Shown here one piece after another: positions 33,823 through 41,619 of a stretch of DNA of 64,000 bases; position 1 is the stretch's first letter; each line of letters opens with the position of its first letter. Where the stretch lies: positions 3,472,001 to 3,536,000 of the forward strand of contig NC_013595.1 in the NCBI RefSeq assembly GCF_000024865.1, in the 5' to 3' direction. Position numbers and translations under genes: made by a program. Source of the stretch: Streptosporangium roseum DSM 43021 (GTDB lineage Bacteria; Actinomycetota; Actinomycetes; Streptosporangiales; Streptosporangiaceae). A model generated the notes under the pieces. The model worked only from the letters and a program-made list of their open reading frames with translations, was not told the DNA's origin and ran no database searches.

Positions 33823-34806
33823 GTGACTACCCCCCGTCTGCTCTCCTGTGCCGTGGTCACCGTGCTGGCCCTGACCGCCTGCACCTCCGGCACCTCCAGT
33901 GATCCCGTGGTCGGCTCGGCCACCGCGGGCGGTGTCGTGGGGACCACGGGCGGCGGGGGAGGGACGGGCGCGTCCTCCAGCGGCACGCCCACCCCCACGG
34001 GACTGACCCCCGAGGCCTACCGGGCCGAGCTCGACAAGGCGCGCGGCCCGATCAGGGAAGCGCTCAAGAAGCTGGACGCGACCGACGGCAAGGGGCTCGA
34101 CGAGCGGCTGGAGCGGACGGTCGCCATGATGGAGGAGGCGGTCTCCGGGCTGGAGGCCGTGGTCCCGCCGCCCGAGGTGAGGACCGAGCACGGCGACTAC
34201 GTGGGCACGCTCCGGCGGCTGGTGTCCGCGCTGTCCGCGGCGCAGGAGGACGTGCGGGCGCAGGAGGTCTGCACCGGGCCCGCCGTGCTGACCGGGGTGG
34301 AGGAGGCCGGGCAGCTGTCGCCCGTCCGCGACAGCGGGGAAGCGCTGGCCGACCTGGGCGACTACCGCGCCGACGTCGTGCCGGTGAAGGTCGGCAAGGA
34401 GCGGTCCCGCCGCCTGTCCAACGGCAAGTTCATCACCTCCGAGGGCCGTCCCGGACGGGCCTACCTGGAGCTGAAGAACGGCAACAGCCGGGACGCGGTC
34501 GTCGTGCTGGTGCGCGGCAAGAAGAAGGCGATCCGCGTCTACGTCCGCAAGAAGTCGAAGTTCAGGATCCAGGGCGTGCGTGACGGAAGCTACAAGGTCT
34601 ACTACACCCTGGGCACCGACTGGGACTCCAAGGCCCGCGGCTTCACCCGGTCGTGCGACTTCGAGCAGTTCGGCAAGTCCGTGCGCTTCAGGACGGTCCA
34701 CACCGCGACCCAGATCCGCTGGACCGACTGGACCATCACGCTGAACGCGGTCAAGGGCGGCACCGTGCGGCCCAAGCGCATCAAGCCCGGCGACTTCCCC
34801 GGCTGA
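33823..34806 (+). CDS. Lipoprotein of unknown function
   Basis: This 327-residue lipoprotein has lipobox LTAC (Cys about 20) and then a Ser/Thr/Gly-rich linker. The mature protein has a helical half (EAYRAELDKARGPIREALKK) and a beta-rich Lys/Arg half (GRAYLELKNGNSRDAVVVLV) with a C-terminal TIRWTDW-like strand region. The second half resembles domains seen in actinobacterial surface lipoproteins, but I do not recognise a named family. GTG at 33823 is preferred over 33796 because it sits at the predicted transcription start of a TTGACG/GATAGT promoter. A strong hairpin follows the stop. Confidence 0.75.
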   Translation: MTTPRLLSCAVVTVLALTACTSGTSSDPVVGSATAGGVVGTTGGGGGTGASSSGTPTPTGLTPEAYRAELDKARGPIREALKKLDATDGKGLDERLERTVAMMEEAVSGLEAVVPPPEVRTEHGDYVGTLRRLVSALSAAQEDVRAQEVCTGPAVLTGVEEAGQLSPVRDSGEALADLGDYRADVVPVKVGKERSRRLSNGKFITSEGRPGRAYLELKNGNSRDAVVVLVRGKKKAIRVYVRKKSKFRIQGVRDGSYKVYYTLGTDWDSKARGFTRSCDFEQFGKSVRFRTVHTATQIRWTDWTITLNAVKGGTVRPKRIKPGDFPG

Positions 34807-34825
34807 TCCCCGGCCGGAGACGCGA

Positions 34826-34856
34826 AGACCGCGATCCCGTGACGGGATCGCGGTCT
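34826..34856. terminator. Bidirectional terminator between convergent genes
   Basis: A 14-bp perfect stem (left arm AGACCGCGATCCCG) with a 3-nt loop lies between the lipoprotein stop and the zinc-ribbon gene stop. The position at a convergent junction suggests it serves both strands. Confidence 0.8.
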
Positions 34857-34875
34857 CGGTTCCCCCCTGATCGGA

Positions 34876-35151
34876 TCAGGTCGAGAAGAGCATCCCCACC
34901 CAGCTGCGCTGGCGGTGGTGGCCGTAGTGGCCGCCGTGGTGCGGCGCGCCCCAGGCGGGAGCACCGTGCACCGGGGGCGGCGGAGGCGGCGGCGGAGCGG
35001 CATGCGACTGAGACCACTGGCTCTCCATGCGAGTCAGCGTCTCGAGCTCGCCATAGTCCAGGAAGATCCCGCGACAGCCGTCACACTGGTCGATATGGAC
35101 GCCATTGCGCTCATAAGTGCGCATTGCGCCGCGACACTTCGGGCACTGCAT
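34876..35151 (-). CDS. TFIIB-type zinc-ribbon protein
   Basis: This 91-residue protein starts with a zinc ribbon: Cys3, Cys6, Cys23 and Cys26 in MQCPKCRGAM and DQCDGCRGIFLDYGELETL, the pattern of the zf-TFIIB family. A Pro/His/Gly-rich tail with a run of eight prolines follows (about 50-80) and the end is hydrophobic. The function of these small proteins is unknown; nucleic-acid binding or assembly roles are possible. AAGGAG precedes ATG at 35151. Confidence 0.85.
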   Translation of the reverse strand: MQCPKCRGAMRTYERNGVHIDQCDGCRGIFLDYGELETLTRMESQWSQSHAAPPPPPPPPVHGAPAWGAPHHGGHYGHHRQRSWVGMLFST

Positions 35152-35197
35152 CTGGCTGATCTCCTTGTCCTTGGCATTGTCTTGACGTAACCACAAC

Positions 35198-36094
35198 CTA
35201 CTGCGTGGGCACACTATGACAGGCGCTCCGGAGCTGAACAATTCTTTGGCAGGTGTCGATCAGCACCTGCTCGACCTCGTCCAGCGGCCGTCCCTCCCGC
35301 TTGGCGGTGGCCACGGCCGCCGCCGTGAGCTGCACGGTCATCGCCTGCGCCGGCAGATCGAGCCGCTCCCACGGGTCTGCGCCGGCTCCTGCGGCGAGTC
35401 CGCCCGCGGCGCGGTAGGCGTCCAGGAAGCGGTGCCACACCTCCGGCTCCAGCAGCCCGGCCGCGAACCAGGCGGCGGGCCTGGCCAGATCCCAGGCCGG
35501 GTCGCCGATCCCCAGATCGTCGACGTCGATGAGGATCCATCCGCCCGGGAGGCGGACCAGCTGGCCCATGTGCCAGTCGCCGTGGGCCGGCGAGCCGGGT
35601 CCGGCGTCGAGGGAGGGCAGGCAGGCCAGAGCCCGGCGCACGACGCGCTCGGCGGCGGAGTCGCCGTCCAGGCGGGCGACCGTGGCGGCCACCCGGGCGG
35701 GCCCGCCCGCGGCCGGCAGCGAGGGCAGCTCCCGCGCCGGTACGGCGTGCAGCCGGGCCAGCAGCCGCGCGGCCGCCTCCCAGGGGGCCGCGTCCGGGTC
35801 CCGGTGGTCCACCGGGACCCCGGCCGGCCACACGGTGACCAGCCGGTCGTGGACGACCGCGACCTCCTCGGTCAGCGGTTCGAGCATGATCCCGCGCAGC
35901 GCCGGGTGCGCCACGGCCCGCATCCGCTCCACCAGCGGCGCCTCGGCCGCCCCGGGGGCGTGCGCCTTCACCACGACGGAGCCCGCCCGCACGATGATCA
36001 CGTCCGGCCTGGTCGGCAGCACCTCGGCGGGCGCGTCGCCGTACCGGGTGCCGATCCGGAGCAGTTCGTCGATCAGGTCGTCGCTGTGATCCAT
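35198..36094 (-). CDS. Aminoglycoside phosphotransferase-like kinase
   Basis: This 298-residue protein has the APH fold. The catalytic loop is HGDWHMGQL with the conserved Asp, and the metal site is IDVDDLGIGDPAWDLA. The N-terminal lobe is short with a VVVKAHA Lys. The family includes antibiotic phosphotransferases, homoserine and choline kinases and many small-molecule kinases, so antibiotic resistance should not be assumed. It stands alone, 46 bp upstream of the zinc-ribbon gene and divergent from an LLM oxidoreductase. Confidence 0.85.
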   Translation of the reverse strand: MDHSDDLIDELLRIGTRYGDAPAEVLPTRPDVIIVRAGSVVVKAHAPGAAEAPLVERMRAVAHPALRGIMLEPLTEEVAVVHDRLVTVWPAGVPVDHRDPDAAPWEAAARLLARLHAVPARELPSLPAAGGPARVAATVARLDGDSAAERVVRRALACLPSLDAGPGSPAHGDWHMGQLVRLPGGWILIDVDDLGIGDPAWDLARPAAWFAAGLLEPEVWHRFLDAYRAAGGLAAGAGADPWERLDLPAQAMTVQLTAAAVATAKREGRPLDEVEQVLIDTCQRIVQLRSACHSVPTQ

Positions 36095-36150
36095 CCGGCA
36101 AGTGAACCACTGATCCGCGGCTCCGCCGTACGGCGAATAAAGTGCATGAC

Positions 36151-37050
36151 ATGAGGATCGGGTTCGCGGTGCCGGTGTCGGGATCCTGGGCGACGCCCGC
36201 CAACATGGTGCAGGTCGCGCAGCGGGCCGAGGCCCTCGGCTACCACGAGGTGTGGACCTTCCAGCGCCTGCTGTACCCGCAGGGGCATGCGATGGGGCCG
36301 GTCTACCGGAGCGTGCACGACCCGGTGGTCACACTGGCCTACCTGGCGGGGGTGACCAGCCGGATCCGGCTGGGCGTGGCGGTGCTCAACATGCCGTTCT
36401 CCTCGCCGGCGATGCTGGCCAAGCAGCTCGCCAGCCTGCAGGCGGTGTCCGGCGGCAGGCTGGACGTCGGGCTCGGGCTGGGGTGGCTGCCGGAGGAGTT
36501 CGCCGCGTCGGGGGTGCCGTTCGAGCGGCGCGGCCGGCGCGGGGAGGAGTTCGTCCACGTGCTGCGGCGGCTCTGGTCGGAGGAGGTCGTGGAGCACAAG
36601 GGGGAGTTCTACGAGCTGCCCCCCGTCCACCAGGATCCCAAGCCGCTCACGCCGCCGCCGATCCTGCTGGGCGGGAGCGCGGAGGTGGCGCTGCGGCGCG
36701 CGGGGCGGCTGGCGGACGGCTGGATCAGTTCGAGCCGCGAGGACCTCGACCGGATCGACGAAAAAATCTACATTGTAAAGGAGGCGGCTCGGGCCGCCGG
36801 GCGGGATCCGGAGGCGCTGCGTTTCGTCACCCGCGGCGTCACCTGCATCCGCCCGTCCGGAGCGGCCGGCCGTGCCCCGCTGACCGGCTCGTTCGAGGAG
36901 ATCCGGCAGGACGTGGCGGTGCTGGAGGCCAGGGGCGTCACCGACGTCTTCCACGACCTCAACTTCGACCCGGAGATCGGCTCGCCCGACGCCGACCCCG
37001 AGGAGTCGATGCGGCGGGCCGGAGCGGCACTGGATGCCCTCGCGCCCTGA
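36151..37050 (+). CDS. F420-dependent LLM-class oxidoreductase
   Basis: This 299-residue luciferase-like monooxygenase-family protein has RIGFAVPVSGSWATP at the N-terminus, the barrel segment TSRIRLGVAVLNMPFSSPAM, and GRLDVGLGLGWLPEEF, all typical of the TIGR03619-like F420 subgroup. It probably uses coenzyme F420 for hydride transfer, with the substrate unknown. ATG at 36151 is 7 nt after TAAAGT (36138-36143), suggesting a leaderless message; GTG at 36142 is an alternative. A SnoaL-like gene follows 24 bp downstream. Confidence 0.87.
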   Translation: MRIGFAVPVSGSWATPANMVQVAQRAEALGYHEVWTFQRLLYPQGHAMGPVYRSVHDPVVTLAYLAGVTSRIRLGVAVLNMPFSSPAMLAKQLASLQAVSGGRLDVGLGLGWLPEEFAASGVPFERRGRRGEEFVHVLRRLWSEEVVEHKGEFYELPPVHQDPKPLTPPPILLGGSAEVALRRAGRLADGWISSSREDLDRIDEKIYIVKEAARAAGRDPEALRFVTRGVTCIRPSGAAGRAPLTGSFEEIRQDVAVLEARGVTDVFHDLNFDPEIGSPDADPEESMRRAGAALDALAP

Positions 37051-37074
37051 CCAAGCGTTTGGTTGTATAGGGGG

Positions 37075-37506
37075 ATGAGGGAACAGGAGATCGCGGACCG
37101 GCTGGAGATCGGCGACCTGCTCGCCAAATACGCCTACTCCATCGACACCGGAGACTGGGCCAGGCTCGACCTGGTGTTCACCGCGGACGCGGTGATCGAC
37201 TACACGGCGGCCGGCGGCATCCGGGGCACCCGGGACGAGGCCCGGCGCTGGCTGGCCGAGGTGCTGCCGAACTGGCCGGGCCGCCAGCACCTGATCGGGG
37301 CGACGACGGTCAGGTTCGAGGGGGACGAGGCCGTGGTCACCGCCTCGTTCACCGACACGCTCGCCCCGTCCAGGGACATGGTCGCCGCCGACGCCGCCGG
37401 GCTCATCCGCGGCGGAGGGTGGTACCACCACCGCATGATCCGCACGCCGTACGGCTGGCGCAGCAGGGAGCTGGTCGAGGAGCAGAGCTGGCGCACCATG
37501 CAGTAG
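37075..37506 (+). CDS. SnoaL-like (NTF2 fold) protein
   Basis: This 143-residue NTF2-fold protein has IADRLEIGDLLAKYAYSIDT, the DWARLDLVFTADAVIDY strand-turn, and GWYHHRMIRTPYGWRSRELV at the C-terminus. The family includes steroid isomerase-like and dehydratase-like enzymes as well as non-catalytic binders. Its proximity to the F420-type oxidoreductase suggests action on a related small molecule. ATG at 37075 is preferred over TTG at 37063. Confidence 0.82.
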   Translation: MREQEIADRLEIGDLLAKYAYSIDTGDWARLDLVFTADAVIDYTAAGGIRGTRDEARRWLAEVLPNWPGRQHLIGATTVRFEGDEAVVTASFTDTLAPSRDMVAADAAGLIRGGGWYHHRMIRTPYGWRSRELVEEQSWRTMQ

Positions 37507-37613
37507 GAGGCCGCCGGGGCGGGAGCCGGTGATGTGCGGGCCTGATGACGTGTCGCCCGTCTCGGACCTGTCATCCTTGTTCCGTACCTGTTGGCATGGA
37601 ACGCGGGGGAACG

Positions 37614-38405
37614 GTGAACGAGCGCAAGCCGATCGAGTGCTGGCTGTCGGACATGGACGGAGTCCTTGTCCACGAGGGACATCCGGTGCCCGGGGCCGAT
37701 GAGTTCATCCGCCGTCTGCGTGAGTCCGGCAAGCGGTTCCTGGTGCTCACCAACAACTCCATCTACACCCCGCGCGACCTGGCCGTACGGCTGCGCGCCG
37801 CCGGTCTCGACATCCCGGCGGAGTCGATCTGGACCTCGGCGCTGGCCACGGCGAAGTTCCTGGCCGGCCAGCGTCCCGGCGGCTCCGCCTACGTGATCGG
37901 CGAGGCCGGCCTGACCACCGCCCTGCACGAGGCCGGTTACGTCCTCACCGACATCGAGCCCGACTACGTGGTGCTCGGCGAGACCCGCACCTACAGCTTC
38001 ACCCAGATCACCCGGGCCATCCGGCTGATCGAGGGGGGCGCCAGGTTCATCGCCACCAACCCCGACCCGGTGGGCCCGTCCAACGAGGGCTCGCTGCCCG
38101 CCTGCGGCGCGGTCGCGGCGATGATCACCAAGGCGACCGGCGTGGATCCCTACTTCGTGGGCAAGCCCAACCCGATGATGATGCGCAGCGCGCTGCGGGC
38201 CATCGACGGCCACAGCGAGAGCACCGCCATGATCGGCGACCGGATGGACACCGACATCGTCTCCGGCATGGAGGCCGGGCTGCACACGATCCTGGTGCTC
38301 AGCGGCGTCATGGCCAAGGACCAGATCGACCGCTACCCGTTCCGCCCGTCCCGGGTGGTCGACTCCGTCGCCGACCTGATCGACCTGGTCGACGACGGCG
38401 CCTGA
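37614..38405 (+). CDS. HAD-IIA family hydrolase (NagD-like)
   Basis: This 263-residue HAD phosphatase has motif I LSDMDGVLVHEG, motif II VLTNNS, the C2A cap domain, and C-terminal GKPNPMMM and MIGDRMDTDIVSGMEAGL. This is the NagD/p-nitrophenylphosphatase subgroup. Likely substrates are small phosphate monoesters such as nucleotides or sugar phosphates. GTG at 37614 has GGGGGAA upstream and is preferred over ATG at 37596. Confidence 0.9.
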   Translation: MNERKPIECWLSDMDGVLVHEGHPVPGADEFIRRLRESGKRFLVLTNNSIYTPRDLAVRLRAAGLDIPAESIWTSALATAKFLAGQRPGGSAYVIGEAGLTTALHEAGYVLTDIEPDYVVLGETRTYSFTQITRAIRLIEGGARFIATNPDPVGPSNEGSLPACGAVAAMITKATGVDPYFVGKPNPMMMRSALRAIDGHSESTAMIGDRMDTDIVSGMEAGLHTILVLSGVMAKDQIDRYPFRPSRVVDSVADLIDLVDDGA

Positions 38406-38466
38406 CCTGACCTGATCTGTCCGCTGTCGCCGTGCGTTCCCGTGAGCCGGGACCGGGAACAATGGC

Positions 38467-38545
38467 GTGCCACAAGAGTGGCACAAGGGCATGAAAGTGA
38501 TTTATATCTCATGGAGCGCCGATTAAGTCGTGCTTCGTGAGATAT
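38467..38545. promoter_or_regulatory. Two inverted repeats between HAD and metallopeptidase genes
   Basis: GTGCCAC-N4-GTGGCAC (38467-38484) could be a terminator for the HAD gene or an operator. Further on, ATATCTCA (38504-38511) and TGAGATAT (38538-38545) are inverted copies 26 nt apart in an A/T-rich patch. No gene lies in 38406-38628. Confidence 0.45.
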
Positions 38546-38628
38546 CGCTATGAATCATGTTTCTCCCTTCCGCGGGACTGAATTCACGTTTACCGTCTAG
38601 GCAGGATCGGGGCCGACGAGAGGCGGTC

Positions 38629-39291
38629 GTGAGCATGCGGCGATGGAGAACGGCCTGGCTGATGGTTGCCGTGGCATCCCTGATCACTGTCGGCGCGGGC
38701 GGCGGAGCCGCCTCCGCGTCCGTGCGGCAGAGGGACGACATGGACAAGGACATCTCCACGGCCCTCTACGTGGTCAACCGTTACTGGGCGACCCACTGGT
38801 CGCAATTCTTCACCGGCAGATACTCGCGACCCGGCGTTTTCGGCGGTTACCAGAAGGGCGGGAGAAAGCCGCCTCTGTGCGACGGCAAACGGCTCGACTA
38901 CGACAACGCGTGGTACTGCCGTACCGGCGACTACCTCGCCTGGGACGTCGACCTCATGGAGGAGGGCTACCGCTTCGGGGACGCGTGGGTGTATCTGGTC
39001 ATCGCCCACGAATGGGGGCACGCCGTGCAGCGGCGGCTCGACGGCTCGCTGCTCCTGCGCACCTACGAGCTCCAGGCGGACTGCCTGGCCGGAGCCGCCC
39101 TGTACGGCGCGGCGGCGGACGGGACCCTGCAGTTCGAGAGAGGGGACCTGGAGGAGATCGAGGCGGCGCACCGGAGACTGGGCGACGAGACGTCGTGGAC
39201 CGATATCAGCGATCACGGCACCGCGGCCCAGAGGATGTCCGCCTTCAAGCGGGGGGCGAGGTACGGCGTGTCCGCCTGCCTGCCCCGCTGA
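38629..39291 (+). CDS. Secreted neutral zinc metallopeptidase (YpfJ-like)
   Basis: This 220-residue protein has a signal peptide (about 1-30) and an HEWGH zinc motif at 127-131, with the third ligand region YELQADCLAGA at about 152. The overall pattern (DVDLMEEGYRFGDAW, HGTAAQRMSAFKRGA) belongs to the putative neutral zinc metallopeptidase family. Two cysteines (84 and 97) could form a disulfide. A peptidase role outside the cell is expected; the substrate is unknown. GTG at 38629 has GAGAGG upstream. Confidence 0.85.
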   Translation: MSMRRWRTAWLMVAVASLITVGAGGGAASASVRQRDDMDKDISTALYVVNRYWATHWSQFFTGRYSRPGVFGGYQKGGRKPPLCDGKRLDYDNAWYCRTGDYLAWDVDLMEEGYRFGDAWVYLVIAHEWGHAVQRRLDGSLLLRTYELQADCLAGAALYGAAADGTLQFERGDLEEIEAAHRRLGDETSWTDISDHGTAAQRMSAFKRGARYGVSACLPR

Positions 39292-39350
39292 CGCGGCGGG
39301 AGCCGCTCCGACGCGGCGGGAGCCGCTCCGACGCCGCGGGGGCCGTCCGG
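39290..39350. repeat. 20-bp tandem repeat at a convergent junction
   Basis: GACGCGGCGGGAGCCGCTCC occurs twice head-to-tail (39290 and 39310), with a degenerate third copy at 39330. The first copy begins inside the stop codon of the metallopeptidase gene. Confidence 0.85.
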
Positions 39351-39371
39351 TGCGGGCCCCGCGGCCGGAGA

Positions 39372-39815
39372 TCACGAGATCAGCTCGGGCAGCCGGCTGA
39401 TGTGGTCGGCCAGGTAAGCGCCGAGCTCCGGGGGGATCAGGTTGATGGCGGTGATCTCGGCCGGGTCGAGCGGCAGCCGTACCACCTCGTAGAGGCCGCG
39501 GGCGGGGTCGGTGAACTCGGGGCCGCATCGCAGGGCCGGATCCATGGAGACCAGGCGGCAGCCGTAGACGTGCTGGGTCTTGACGCCCTCCTCGCGGACG
39601 CACTCCAGCGTGGTCAGCGGGGTGACGTCGGAGACGGTGGCGCCGAGTTCCTCCAGGACCTCGCGGTGGAGGGTGTCCTCCAGGCAGGCGTCCTCCGGCT
39701 CGACGTGCCCTCCCGGGATCGACCAGTAGAGCTCCTCGCCGGGGACCGTGCGGCGGAACAGCACGAGCCGGTCGTCGTCGAGCAGGACCGCGCGGACGCT
39801 GGGGACGAGAGACAT
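39372..39815 (-). CDS. Nudix hydrolase
   Basis: This 147-residue Nudix protein carries the box GGHVEPEDACLEDTLHREVL followed by EELGA, matching Gx5Ex7REUxEExGU. The N-terminal strand VRAVLLDDDRLVLFRR is typical. It hydrolyses a nucleoside diphosphate linked to an unknown moiety. It is monocistronic, with its 3' end at the GC repeat shared with the metallopeptidase gene. Confidence 0.9.
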   Translation of the reverse strand: MSLVPSVRAVLLDDDRLVLFRRTVPGEELYWSIPGGHVEPEDACLEDTLHREVLEELGATVSDVTPLTTLECVREEGVKTQHVYGCRLVSMDPALRCGPEFTDPARGLYEVVRLPLDPAEITAINLIPPELGAYLADHISRLPELIS

Positions 39816-39907
39816 CTGCTCATTGTGTCACCGGGCGCCGACCGCCTTCCCGGAGACGGCCCGCGCGAACGGGGCCGGCCGGAGAGGGGGTGGGACGGCC
39901 CGACCGC

Positions 39908-40327
39908 TCAGATGTCGCGGCGCAGGCGCTTGAGGTCGGAGCGCTGCTTCTTGGCGGTTATCCGCCGCTCGACGGCGCCCCTGCTGGGCTTGGTCGGGCG
40001 GCGTTTCTTGGGTGGCGGGGCGATCGCCTCGCGCAGGAGCTGGGCCAGTCGCATCTCGGCGGCCTCGCGGTTGCGCAGCTGGGAGCGGAACTCCGAGGCG
40101 GCGATGGTGACGACGCCGTTCACCAGGCGGGGCCCCAGCCGCTCCAGGGCGCGGGCCTTGAAGACCGGGCCGAGCGTCTCGGTGGCGGCCAGGTCGAAGC
40201 TGAGCTCCACCCGGCTGTCGGTGGTGTTGACCCCCTGCCCGCCGGGACCCGAGGAGCGGGAGAACCGCCAGTGGAGCTCGGCCTCGGGGACGGAGACCGA
40301 GCCGCTGATCTGAAGCGGACCGGGCAT
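39908..40327 (-). CDS. arfB: Peptidyl-tRNA hydrolase ArfB (ribosome rescue)
   Basis: This 139-residue protein has the release-factor-like GGQ region in SRSSGPGGQGVNTTDSRVEL and a basic C-terminal tail (PPPKKRRPTKPSRGAVERR) that would insert into the mRNA channel of stalled ribosomes. The combination is diagnostic of ArfB/YaeJ, which hydrolyses peptidyl-tRNA on non-stop ribosomes as a backup to tmRNA. Length is typical. Confidence 0.92.
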   Translation of the reverse strand: MPGPLQISGSVSVPEAELHWRFSRSSGPGGQGVNTTDSRVELSFDLAATETLGPVFKARALERLGPRLVNGVVTIAASEFRSQLRNREAAEMRLAQLLREAIAPPPKKRRPTKPSRGAVERRITAKKQRSDLKRLRRDI

Positions 40328-40519
40328 GGCGGGTTACTCCTTCTCACGGATTCTTACGGGGTGTGCGTTCAGAATAACGGGGAGGCAAACCCATTCATCA
40401 AGCTATTTATGCCCCATTCGGGGCGTGCTGATGGGAGCGGTCTTGTGGCATTCGCTCCTTTTCCGTCACAGTGACTGCGGGCAGACCGCAGAGATCGGTG
40501 AAGAGAAGGCGTGGGGCGC
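40328..40519. promoter_or_regulatory. Divergent promoter region of arfB and hydrolase
   Basis: About 190 bp with a locally A/T-rich centre (40370-40420) and a small hairpin GCCCC-ATTC-GGGGC at about 40410. No gene is recognised. Confidence 0.35.
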
Positions 40520-41353
40520 GTGGACAAGATCGTCGGTGTGCACGGGATAGGCAAGTACCACTACTACCGCGACGCGGGGAACTCCGTCAGCGGCGCCGCC
40601 GCCGCGGTGCGCGACAAGTGGGACCGCTACCTGCACAAGGGCCTGACCGGTGGCGGCCCGTACGCCAAGGAGCGCTACATCACCGAGGTCGCCTACTACG
40701 CCCACCTGCTGGGCGAGAACAAGGACGACTCCCCCCGCGCCGTGCAGCGCATGGACACCGGCGCCCAGGAGGTCTTCGTCGCCTGGGCCAAGCAGCTCGA
40801 CTCGGTGGGGGAGGGCCTGACCGGCGCGCTGCACCGGGTGACCGGCTGGCTGCTGGACCGCCTGCAGGGCAACGCCGCCGAGTTCGCCAGGTTCTTCTGT
40901 CCCGAGGTCGCCGCCTACATGACCGCCGGCGGCAAGGTGCGGGCGGAGGCGCGTGCGGCCGTGGCCGAGGTGATCAGGCGCAACCGGCCGAAGGTGGTGA
41001 TCGCGCACTCGCTGGGCAGCGTGGTGGCCTACGAGACGCTCTGGGCCCACCCTGACCTGGAGGTGGACCTGCTCATCACCCTCGGCAGCCCGCTCGGCAT
41101 GCGCAACGTGATCTTCGAGCGCCTGCTGCCCGCACCGGTCAACGGCTGGGGCGCGCGGCCCCGGCAGGTGCGGCGCTGGATCAACATCGCCGACAAGGAC
41201 GACATCGCGGCGATCCCGCCGGGGCTGCGGGCCTGCTTCACCGGGGTCGACCAGGAGGCCCTGGTCAACCTGGACTGGCTCGACTTCCACACCGTGGAGA
41301 AGTATCTGGGCTGCGGCGCGCTCAACGACCATCTGAAGCCGTACCTGGGCTGA
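40520..41353 (+). CDS. Alpha/beta-hydrolase-like protein
   Basis: This 277-residue protein opens with VGVHGIGKYHYY and has a nucleophile elbow AHSLGSVVAYE, with Ser in the GxSxG position (here AxSxG) and a likely acid/His pair in DLLITLGSPLGM and WLDFHTVEKYL. This resembles the family of actinobacterial serine-hydrolase-like proteins with a lipase-type elbow. No signal peptide is present. Substrate is unknown. GTG at 40520 is favoured because AGAAGG lies about 11 nt upstream; GTG at 40511 is too close to it. Confidence 0.75.
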   Translation: MDKIVGVHGIGKYHYYRDAGNSVSGAAAAVRDKWDRYLHKGLTGGGPYAKERYITEVAYYAHLLGENKDDSPRAVQRMDTGAQEVFVAWAKQLDSVGEGLTGALHRVTGWLLDRLQGNAAEFARFFCPEVAAYMTAGGKVRAEARAAVAEVIRRNRPKVVIAHSLGSVVAYETLWAHPDLEVDLLITLGSPLGMRNVIFERLLPAPVNGWGARPRQVRRWINIADKDDIAAIPPGLRACFTGVDQEALVNLDWLDFHTVEKYLGCGALNDHLKPYLG

Positions 41354-41619
41354 CCCGCCGTGCCGGCCGTCCCGGAAGGGCCGCACCTGTGCTGTGGCGC
41401 GCTCCACGGCCGTCCGAGGCCGTACCCGGGCTGAACCGCCGCGTTCTGCCCGGCGCGGGGGCAGCGGCCGACGCGAGGAGAGCTCTTCGCCCCGTTGCCG
41501 CCTGCCGGACGGGCGGCGTTCAATCACGGCGGGTAAGGCGCTTGCCTGTGCAACGGCTGTTCACCCTGCCTTGATTCGCAGGCCACAGTGGGGAAAGCTG
41601 GGGGCGTTGCACTGGTGGT
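41354..41619 (+). promoter_or_regulatory. phoD upstream region with a possible PHO-box-like site
   Basis: A 266-bp gene-free stretch. GTTCACCCTGC (41559-41569) matches the 11-nt unit bound by PhoP in Streptomyces and is followed by a weaker unit CTTGATTCGCA. A degenerate duplicate of the hydrolase 3' end (around GTACCCGGGCTGAACCGCCG) occurs at about 41423. Confidence 0.35.

Noticed and set aside
35198..36094. Aminoglycoside resistance gene
   Set aside because: The APH fold is shared by many metabolic kinases, and nothing in the sequence or context points to a drug substrate.
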